From a virus, in the IMG/VR virus record IMGVR_UViG_3300039191_000160, positions 1 to 28,904 of that record: a stretch of DNA of 28,904 bases; one strand, given 5' to 3'. Position numbers and translations under genes: made by a program. A model generated the notes under the pieces. That model was not told where the DNA came from. It ran no database searches and was given only the letters and a program-made list of their open reading frames with translations. Positions within the stretch are counted from its first letter, which is position 1. Every line of letters begins with the position of its first letter. This document shows positions 23,447 to 28,904 of the stretch, piece after piece.

Positions 23447-24040
23447 TTATAGGATGAAACCGCTTCCCGTAGAACCAGCACCACCGGTAGCCTTACCTGA
23501 TACACCGTCTGGATTGACGTTCTGTCGAGCGTGGTCATAACGGAATGCAACGGTGACCTTGATAGATTCAGATGCAGCGTAGTCTACGCCGTCGAAGTCT
23601 GCGTTCTGAATGAATACACCTTCTAGAACCCAAGTTTCCACGACCCGCGTGTTACCGTCAAGTAGGTCCATTTTAACCGCAAACTTATAATCCTGCCCTG
23701 CTGCTGCGGACGGCAGACGTGGTGCTGCGTTTAGACCAATGATATTCTGTTGTAGCTCTAGTTGTTCCTGAATAGCAGATGTAACACCGCCATTTAGATC
23801 GTCTTCAAATGTCACGTTCAAAACTTCGAAGGAGTGCTTACCAGCAACATATGCTTTTGAGTTGTAACGATCAAGTACAACTTCTTCAAATTGCAATTTT
23901 GGTCGATCTGCACTAATCGCGTTCAGACGCAGGGGTTCGGAGTCACCCGCCATATTCTGGAAGGTGATTGCCCACTTGTGCTTTAATCTCGGTTGAGCGA
24001 TGCCGCCACCGTCAACACCCAAGTCAGTAATCAATGCCAT
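23447..24040 (-). CDS. Tail tube protein (gp19-like)
   Basis: The main subunit of the inner tail tube, stacked in rings inside the sheath. 197 residues against 163 in T4. PRLKHKWAITFQNM, RPKLQFEEVVLDRYN, SFEVLNVTFEDD and a late VTVAFRYDHA match the tube-fold pattern of paired sheets; the C-terminus is a Gly/Ser/Thr-rich tail. GGAG lies eight bases before the ATG. An exact late promoter and a strong terminator make it a single-gene transcript, as expected for a high-copy protein. Confidence 0.85.
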   Translation of the reverse strand: MALITDLGVDGGGIAQPRLKHKWAITFQNMAGDSEPLRLNAISADRPKLQFEEVVLDRYNSKAYVAGKHSFEVLNVTFEDDLNGGVTSAIQEQLELQQNIIGLNAAPRLPSAAAGQDYKFAVKMDLLDGNTRVVETWVLEGVFIQNADFDGVDYAASESIKVTVAFRYDHARQNVNPDGVSGKATGGAGSTGSGFIL

Positions 24041-24069
24041 TGGTAATTCTCCATAAAGGTTACTACAAG

Positions 24070-24077
24070 TATTTATA
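24070..24077 (-). promoter_or_regulatory. T4-type late promoter TATAAATA
   Basis: Exact octamer 30 bases before the tail-tube ATG on the minus strand. Confidence 0.8.
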
Positions 24078-24118
24078 CAACATGTACTTATTTTTTATGT
24101 GTTTTTAACTGCCCAACA

Positions 24119-24126
24119 AATAAATA
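24119..24126 (+). promoter_or_regulatory. Late-promoter variant AATAAATA
   Basis: One mismatch to the octamer, 23 bases before the ATG at 24149 and back to back with the tail-tube promoter. Confidence 0.5.
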
Positions 24127-24148
24127 TATGTACATAATGGAGTCCACG

Positions 24149-24904
24149 ATGCTTAAGTTCAAAACTTTTATTACAGAGATGGTTCTTCAAGAACAAGCCA
24201 GTTCCGATCTAATTTACCAAAAAATGCTTGACGTACTTGATGATGCACATATAGATTTTGACAAAGACAAAATCTGCTTTCATATAGGCCGTATTACCAA
24301 AAACAGTGCTGTCGATTTATTCATGACCATTCGACCATCTGACGCCCCGTCTGTTCGTTTGGGTAAAAAGGATGGTGTTATGCATATCGTTGTTGATGTT
24401 GAAGATCGCCTTCCCGTTAGAACTGAGATTGATGCATTTTTAGCCAAAGACCGTAAACGGGCATCTGCCATTAAGGCATGTATTGACAACTATATGAGCC
24501 AACATTATTCTGGCGACAGTGATGGTTCAAAGACTCGTTACGAAGATGAGCAACTAGTAAACGGTAAAAAATATTTTGAAGCTATGTATGAAAAGGTTGT
24601 CGCAGAACTTCATGATCGTATAGAAGAGTACAACGAAGCATGTGATGATCTTAATCAGCAAATGGATACTGAAGATACTGGTGTGCGCGAAACCGGTAAA
24701 GTTGCACACAGGCACCTTGCGAAAGAATATTTCGGTGACAACCTAGAAGAATTCAAAAAGATCGCCATGGGTATCCTCAACAATGGTGTGGATGGGAAGA
24801 ATAGTGCAATGCAGCGCCAGCTTACAAAGGAAAATAAGGAGAAGTTGGAGAACCGCTTAGATAGCTTCTATGATCAAAAAGTAAAACCAATCATCAAGGC
24901 ATAA
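24149..24904 (+). CDS. Putative internal head protein with capsid-targeting peptide
   Basis: 251 residues, unknown family. The N-terminus MLKFKTFITE resembles the capsid-targeting peptide of T4 internal proteins (MKTYQEFIAE), which carries proteins into the prohead and is cut after Glu by the gp21 protease; a second possible cut follows LQE (residue 18). The rest is charged and helical, with no membrane segment: an alpha/beta part (about 22-95) and a helical part (110-251) rich in Glu/Lys. I chose the ATG at 24149, six bases after GGAG. It is a single + strand gene with a late-type promoter and a terminator inside a minus-strand tail module. Confidence 0.55.
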   Translation: MLKFKTFITEMVLQEQASSDLIYQKMLDVLDDAHIDFDKDKICFHIGRITKNSAVDLFMTIRPSDAPSVRLGKKDGVMHIVVDVEDRLPVRTEIDAFLAKDRKRASAIKACIDNYMSQHYSGDSDGSKTRYEDEQLVNGKKYFEAMYEKVVAELHDRIEEYNEACDDLNQQMDTEDTGVRETGKVAHRHLAKEYFGDNLEEFKKIAMGILNNGVDGKNSAMQRQLTKENKEKLENRLDSFYDQKVKPIIKA

Positions 24905-24928
24905 AAAAGGGGGCTAAGCCTCCTTTTT
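24904..24928. terminator. Bidirectional terminator between convergent genes
   Basis: An 11-bp stem (AAAAAGGGGGC / GCCTCCTTTTT, one G-T pair) with a TAA loop, flanked by A and T runs. It starts on the stop codon of the + gene and ends next to the stop of the 69-aa gene. Confidence 0.85.
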
Positions 24929-24929
24929 A

Positions 24930-25139
24930 CTACCAAAATATTACATAGAGTAACAATGCTAGGTTACCAAAGAATGAAGTATGTCCAAGGGTATACGGCA
25001 TTCTTCGATACGCTTCCACGAAAACATCAACGGGAAAGTGACCAATTCTCCCTTTCCAGTCTCTGCGATTCCACGAGTCTTTCATTTCAGCGGCGTAATC
25101 CTTGATTTCCACCGCTGATTTTTCTAGACGCCATCCCAT
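24930..25139 (-). CDS. Small tail-anchored membrane protein, unknown
   Basis: 69 residues: a charged, Trp-containing N-terminal part, then a hydrophobic C-terminal segment (about 52-69, FFGNLALLLYVIFW) that could anchor it in a membrane. Its ATG overlaps the sheath TAA (TAATG), so it is made from the sheath message by coupling. No family recognised; the position at the end of the sheath transcript is the only clue. Confidence 0.55.
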   Translation of the reverse strand: MGWRLEKSAVEIKDYAAEMKDSWNRRDWKGRIGHFPVDVFVEAYRRMPYTLGHTSFFGNLALLLYVIFW

Positions 25140-27265
25140 TATCGAATCACCGCATCTGTTCGAACTAGTCGTAGATCGACCAAAATGAACTCTACTGCCT
25201 TAACAGGCTTGATAGCGATATCAATAACAAGCTCACTGCGGTCTACAACTGCCGGAGTGTTGTTCTCATCATCAACCTGCGTGGCGTAATCGAACAACCC
25301 ACGACGGCTGACAAGTTCTGCAAGGAAACTATCAGTTGCAGCCTTAACGTTCTGTCGAGTTAGCGTATCGTTCGGCTCGAACAGGAAGTCGAATAGACGG
25401 CGACGTAGTTCACGACGAATGAATGCCGTTAGACGTGATACGTTTACTCGATCCAGAGCCGAAGACGAGGATTGTGTAGTGTTCTGTGCCATTAAGATGA
25501 TACCACGGTTCACAATGTCTGCAAAGTAGTTGATATCAATTGCGAACAATGTATCCTGTGTGCCCTTATCGATATCGTTTTCAACAAATTGTGTTGCGGT
25601 TCCCAAAGTTCCAGAAACATATCCGATTCGGTTGAAGAAACTTGCACCACCACGGGTTGGTCCAGCTGGTGCATACCACAGTTCTCCATTCTGATCACTG
25701 AACGCAAATACTCGAAGTGCACCAGATGCAGCGGTTGTCATGATATTTGCACCGTCAATGTTTGACGTTATGCCATGTGGGTAATAGTATGCAACTAGGT
25801 TGCTGAATACTTTGTTATCATCTGCCCATTCAACAATTCCATTTGGTCCGGTTGGTGCACGGTCAAACGGGGTATCAGCGATAACGAATACTTCACCATC
25901 CTGATCCTCTGCGAGACGTAGAAGCTCATCGGTAGCCTCCCAATATCCCGGTGCTAGAACTAGGTTGTAGTCAAAACGGTCGGAACGAATCAGACTGTTT
26001 GGGTTGTTGATTGCATCTTGAATCTGCTGTACGATAGCTGCACGGCGTGCCGCATCATTTGCGCCCAATGAGGTTCCATTGCGGAACTCTAGGGTATTAT
26101 CAAAATCTGCTCCTGCTGCTAGAAGTACACCTTCAGATTCACTTGCAGTGAATTCGGTTGCAACTGTTCCACCCGCAGTCCAGTTATCTAGAATGGCATT
26201 AAGACCATCATATGTATCTATCACCAAGGTGAAGTCATCGGTGTAAATGCTTAATGGTCCCGGCCCTGTGCCCGATACTGGGGCAGCAAACGAGTTAAAC
26301 AAGTTTGTGTTTGCAAATAGAGCAGTAGTTCCACTAGACCCATCCGAAATGATGTCAACTGACGATGTTGCGCCCGCCAGACCCGAAGTGATGCGGATGC
26401 GCCCTGCAAGAATTTCAACAACAGTTCCCGCATCGCCCGTCACACCCTGAATAGCAGCTTCCATTTCAGAGATAAGCTCCGCAAATGTCTGTGCATCCTG
26501 ACCAGCAACTGCCACAACAAACGTGTTTACACCACCGTTGTCAGATACTGTAATTTCGAAACCATACTGGGTAGCATCATTGTTTAGGCCCGTGTTATCG
26601 GAACCTGTGATGTTACCACCAGTGTTATCATAAATCACTTCCTGATACCCTTCGATATCGATTGTCTTATCCTGCAAGAAATCTGCTTGGAAAGTAGTAG
26701 AGCTAAAGGAATAGCTAGAAAATACGTCTTCTAGAGCAGTATCTACTAGTGTCTTTAGTTCTGAAGAGGTTACAGTCTCCTTGTATCCCGGCGAAGCAGG
26801 GACCAAACCATTTTCTTCGTTGTATTCAGTAATAAAATCGACAACAAGTGCGTTTAGTGTGTCTCCCGAATCTGCGATTTTAGAAGTCCATAGTGCCTTC
26901 GTATTTGCATAGGTGTCGTCTAAGTTGATGTTGGCACGAATTACATATGCGCGGTCGCCAATTTCTAGATACTTGTTTAGAGCATCTAGGCCATATTCGT
27001 TTCGCGCATCGCCGTGCTGTGGATTTCCTGCTGAATCAGTCAGGAATCGTGGGGTACCGTATAGCTGTGCGGACTGACGCAGGCTGGTTACGGTGCGGAT
27101 TACGTTATCTTCAAACGTACCGATTGCTGGTGTAGAGCCATCTGATTGCGCCTTTTCGTCTGCCGTAGCAACGAAGATAAGCGGTACTGTTGCCTGACGG
27201 CCCGGAATGAAAAAGGACTCGTCAATTACGTCTACCGCTACGCCGGGACTAACTAGTGTTGCCAT
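25139..27265 (-). CDS. Tail sheath protein (gp18-like)
   Basis: The contractile sheath subunit. 708 residues (659 in T4). The N-terminus MATLVSPGVAVDVIDESFF is typical for the family, in which an 'SPGV.v.e.d.s' strand begins the protein; the C-terminal third (SALDRVNVSRLTAFIRRELRR, then FEPND and the closing IDIAIKPVKAVEFILVDLRL) is the conserved core that locks subunits together. The central ~300 residues are the variable outer domains. I chose the ATG at 27265, eight bases after GGGAG, rather than a TTG five codons earlier. A CATAAATA late-type site lies 35 bases upstream. Confidence 0.93.
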   Translation of the reverse strand: MATLVSPGVAVDVIDESFFIPGRQATVPLIFVATADEKAQSDGSTPAIGTFEDNVIRTVTSLRQSAQLYGTPRFLTDSAGNPQHGDARNEYGLDALNKYLEIGDRAYVIRANINLDDTYANTKALWTSKIADSGDTLNALVVDFITEYNEENGLVPASPGYKETVTSSELKTLVDTALEDVFSSYSFSSTTFQADFLQDKTIDIEGYQEVIYDNTGGNITGSDNTGLNNDATQYGFEITVSDNGGVNTFVVAVAGQDAQTFAELISEMEAAIQGVTGDAGTVVEILAGRIRITSGLAGATSSVDIISDGSSGTTALFANTNLFNSFAAPVSGTGPGPLSIYTDDFTLVIDTYDGLNAILDNWTAGGTVATEFTASESEGVLLAAGADFDNTLEFRNGTSLGANDAARRAAIVQQIQDAINNPNSLIRSDRFDYNLVLAPGYWEATDELLRLAEDQDGEVFVIADTPFDRAPTGPNGIVEWADDNKVFSNLVAYYYPHGITSNIDGANIMTTAASGALRVFAFSDQNGELWYAPAGPTRGGASFFNRIGYVSGTLGTATQFVENDIDKGTQDTLFAIDINYFADIVNRGIILMAQNTTQSSSSALDRVNVSRLTAFIRRELRRRLFDFLFEPNDTLTRQNVKAATDSFLAELVSRRGLFDYATQVDDENNTPAVVDRSELVIDIAIKPVKAVEFILVDLRLVRTDAVIR

Positions 27266-27299
27266 TTGGATATCTCCCAATAATAATTATCGTTACTAC

Positions 27300-27307
27300 T
27301 ATTTATG
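27300..27307 (-). promoter_or_regulatory. Late-promoter variant CATAAATA
   Basis: One mismatch to TATAAATA, 35 bases before the sheath ATG on the minus strand. Confidence 0.55.
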
Positions 27308-27332
27308 AACGTTGTAACTGTTTTTTAGTAAT

Positions 27333-28097
27333 TTAATTAGTCGGCGCGTCTTTAGTAGAAATAATAAAAGGGTCTATTTTTCCATCATTTAGCTCAGACG
27401 GTGAGAAGCCACTCTCACCTGCACCATTAATCCTAATCTGAATGGATTTTATAATTTCATCTTTCAGGTTTACGGGTGACGCCAAATACATAATATATTG
27501 AAATGTTAGAGTGGATGATACAATCCGACTATCAGTCCCAGCTGGATAGTTTTCTTCTAGATTCAATGATTGTAAAAAGACTTCAATAATGCTCTGCTGG
27601 TTACCATATGCGTCCGAAACTTGGATTTGCAGAGATGGGTTGAAGAGAAGCATTATCTGCTCTAGTATTTGAAAGTGCTGATCTGTGTTGCTTGCATTGA
27701 TAGCAAGTTCCATTGTTATTTCATATGGCACTGGCTTCAGCATTGTGTGTTGCTGCAAATCGTCTGGTATAGTACCACCACGCTTAAGCTTGACTTCTTT
27801 ACGTTCTTGATTTTGTCCAGCAAGCCTATCGCGCGCCAGATCTAAACCAATTAAACCCACACTCATCATCGGCAGTTTGATCATTTTGTTCTGAGTCTGT
27901 TCTGAAAAAATGTAAGACACAACTCGGTCTCTACTACCATATAGCACGGGGACTGTTATTAAATTGCTCGCAGAATCAAAATCATTTTTACCAATGGACA
28001 CTTTCATGCCCGAAAAAATAGCCATGAACTGAACAATATGCTTGCGTAGCTGCTGGTTATAGTAGAAATTATCAGTCTGTATGTCTGTTTTAATCAT
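27333..28097 (-). CDS. Tail sheath stabiliser / tail terminator (gp15-like)
   Basis: In T4, gp15 caps the tail and joins it to the head. 254 residues against 272 in T4. Shared features by eye: an N-terminal FYYNQQLRKHIVQFMAIFSG helix, a VPVLYGSRDR strand in the place of T4 'VPITYASKE', LPMMSVGLIGLD, PVPYEITMELAI in place of 'PIKMIYELSIFT', and QILEQIMLLFNPSL in place of 'QIVEQILPYFQP'. The ATG overlaps the stop of the frame-0 Coq4-like gene (ATGA). Followed by the sheath gene. Confidence 0.85.
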   Translation of the reverse strand: MIKTDIQTDNFYYNQQLRKHIVQFMAIFSGMKVSIGKNDFDSASNLITVPVLYGSRDRVVSYIFSEQTQNKMIKLPMMSVGLIGLDLARDRLAGQNQERKEVKLKRGGTIPDDLQQHTMLKPVPYEITMELAINASNTDQHFQILEQIMLLFNPSLQIQVSDAYGNQQSIIEVFLQSLNLEENYPAGTDSRIVSSTLTFQYIMYLASPVNLKDEIIKSIQIRINGAGESGFSPSELNDGKIDPFIISTKDAPTN

Positions 28098-28501
28098 GCT
28101 ATTATCCAGATGGTGTCGGGGTTACGGTGGCTGTCGGCGTCACGGTGGCTGACGGTGTAGGTGTCACGGTGGTTGACGGTGTAGGAGTCACGGTGGTTAA
28201 CGGTGTAGGAGTCACGGTGGTTAACGGTGTAGAGGTTGGGTAACTGCAACTGTCCTAGTGCATGGCCTAGTGAGCCTTCAGGGAAAGACTGTAGGTATTC
28301 ACGGTCCTGCATCAAACCCGCTACCGTGTTGAAGTCACCACGTAGCAACTTCTTTCCTTCCGGGTAGCGGGAAAGCTTGCGAACTAGACCGCGTTGAATA
28401 AATCTGGGGGTAAGGTCATAAAGCCGGAAAACTTGGTCTGTTCTACCGTAGTCATGAAGCAACAACCAGATTGTCTGGACCCAATCAGATAACTTCTTCA
28501 T
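28094..28501 (-). CDS. Coq4-like domain protein with frame-conflicted Thr/Pro repeat tail
   Basis: The annotated frame gives 135 residues. Residues about 35-85 (RYPEGKKLL, then LMQDREYLQSFPEGSLGHALG) resemble the Coq4 family, a ubiquinone-biosynthesis scaffold, but only its first half. From residue 89 the frame reads a YTVNHRDS repeat that looks artificial. The +1 frame of the same DNA reads TP(L/S)TTVTP repeats to a TAA at 28102, and the differences between copies are mostly at third positions in that frame. The real C-terminus is therefore probably Thr/Pro-rich, reached by a +1 shift near TTA-CCC-A (28237-28243), which would give 132 residues. The frame-0 stop overlaps the gp15-like start (ATGA). 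Confidence 0.5.
   Translation of the reverse strand: MKKLSDWVQTIWLLLHDYGRTDQVFRLYDLTPRFIQRGLVRKLSRYPEGKKLLRGDFNTVAGLMQDREYLQSFPEGSLGHALGQLQLPNLYTVNHRDSYTVNHRDSYTVNHRDTYTVSHRDADSHRNPDTIWIIA
28117..28230 (-). repeat. 24-bp tandem repeat (4 full copies and one 18-bp copy)
   Basis: Units begin ACACCG(T/C).. and end near GTGAC.CC.; the fifth lacks six bases. The unit is eight codons, so every frame is preserved through the array. In the +1 frame it codes for TP(L/S)(T/A)TVTP. Confidence 0.9.
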
Positions 28502-28697
28502 CGGACCCGGTTTGTGTATCGAATAACCCGTGTTTCATTCCACTAGCTCGATACTCTGTGTGTTCGTGGTTTAACACCCGATCAACAGCTATCGAAGTAA
28601 CGTCCTCTTCCGGGTTGTCACCATCGTATTCAACCATGATGGTCTGACCCAACACGGTTGCTTCATAAATCTTGCCTGATATGTGCCTGTACTTCAT
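28485..28697 (-). CDS. Small protein in the tail module, unknown
   Basis: 70 residues, acidic, probably beta-rich at the start (MKYRHISGKIYEATVLGQTIMVEYDGD). No motif recognised. AGAGG lies eight bases before the ATG and two late-promoter variants just beyond. Its last 17 bases overlap the start of the Coq4-like gene, so the two are cotranscribed. Confidence 0.55.
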   Translation of the reverse strand: MKYRHISGKIYEATVLGQTIMVEYDGDNPEEDVTSIAVDRVLNHEHTEYRASGMKHGLFDTQTGSDEEVI

Positions 28698-28717
28698 TTT
28701 GATACCTCTGGTGTATT

Positions 28718-28725
28718 TATTTATG
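28718..28725 (-). promoter_or_regulatory. Late-promoter variant CATAAATA (with AATAAATA overlapping)
   Basis: Two overlapping near matches at 28714-28721 and 28718-28725, across the stop codon of the upstream gene and about 20 bases before the ATG at 28697. Confidence 0.45.
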
Positions 28726-28904
28726 AACCCTTGATAGTAATTGAAGAAGAACCACTTGTAGGCAACGCACCACTGAAGGTGAACGCATAGGTACTGGTAG
28801 AACTTCCGTTCGTTGTATAGGCAGAGCGCGTAACGTCCGATTGACCGTTGTATGTAACAAGGTCCATGAAGCCAGAACCAAGGTTAGGCGCATTTAGCGT
28901 TATG
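28721..28904 (-). CDS. C-terminal fragment of a Ser/Thr/Gly-rich virion protein
   Basis: The frame is open from the window edge to a TAA at 28721-28723, giving 60 residues; the start lies outside. It is rich in Ser, Thr, Gly and Asn (for example TNGSSTSTYAFTFSG), as in fibre or adhesin ends, and lacks charged or membrane segments. Family unknown. Confidence 0.5.
   Translation of the reverse strand, partial: ITLNAPNLGSGFMDLVTYNGQSDVTRSAYTTNGSSTSTYAFTFSGALPTSGSSSITIKGS

Noticed and set aside
28117-28230. CRISPR-like array
   Set aside because: The 24-bp units are directly adjacent with no spacers and are coding.
28094-28236. YTVNHRDS octapeptide repeat as a real protein tail
   Set aside because: Differences between repeat copies fall at codon position 1 in this frame and at position 3 in the +1 frame, so the +1 Thr/Pro reading is preferred.
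1-28904. tRNA genes
   Set aside because: No cloverleaf with a T-loop GGTTCRANYCC and matching acceptor arm was found by eye.

Overview
The window looks like part of the genome of a T4-superfamily contractile-tailed phage. Evidence: a T4-type family B DNA polymerase next to a gp45-like clamp, a T4 RNase H/FEN-type nuclease, a gp4-like head-completion protein, gp18-, gp19- and gp15-like tail proteins, and exact copies of the T4 late-promoter octamer TATAAATA directly upstream of structural genes. The host cannot be read from the sequence. The many sugar-modifying genes and the 2OG-oxygenase-like gene are typical of phages of aquatic Gram-negative bacteria, but that is inference. I saw no tRNA, rRNA, CRISPR array, integrase or transposon.

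Layout. 1-192: 3' end of a fibre-like gene on the + strand. 292-2551 (-): small membrane protein, thymidylate synthase, a 64-aa protein and an RlaP-type nucleotidyltransferase. 2618-3862 (+): a virion-like protein with its own late promoter. 3859-11435 (-): a tightly packed operon of GT60/Skp1-type glycosyltransferase, carbamoyltransferase with an extra C-terminal domain, two WIDxG-type glycosyltransferases (one fused to a second domain), a DxD glycosyltransferase and a PAPS-type sulfotransferase. 11537-13622: mixed small genes, including a Nudix hydrolase and a holin-like membrane protein on +, and an AT-hook/integrase-repeat/GIY-YIG-like protein on -. 13623-18717 (-): replication block reading DsbA-like, DNA polymerase, clamp, unknown 191-aa protein, RNase H. 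18798-22280 (-): degenerate 2OG-oxygenase-like protein, Cys-cluster protein, a basic and an acidic coiled-coil protein, gp4. 22264-28904 (-): tail module with two tail-tube-fold proteins, sheath, sheath stabiliser, a Coq4-like protein ending in Thr/Pro repeats, and a partial fibre-like gene. A + strand gene with a T4-like capsid-targeting peptide sits inside the tail module.

How it works together. Nearly everything is on the - strand in overlapping or coupled genes. The complete + strand genes are single-gene units, four in all, three with late-promoter-like octamers and one (Nudix) with a sigma70-like promoter. The sugar operon carries a late-type promoter, which suggests that it modifies progeny virions rather than host metabolism early in infection.

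The points I find most worth a second look are: (1) the late-expressed glycosylation/carbamoylation/sulfation operon; (2) a frame conflict in the Coq4-like gene, where a 24-bp repeat is conserved as a Thr/Pro mucin-like tail in the +1 frame; (3) the putative internal head protein with a capsid-targeting signal; (4) a hairpin hiding the Shine-Dalgarno of the DNA polymerase; and (5) a perfect palindrome over a sigma70-like promoter ahead of the replication genes.
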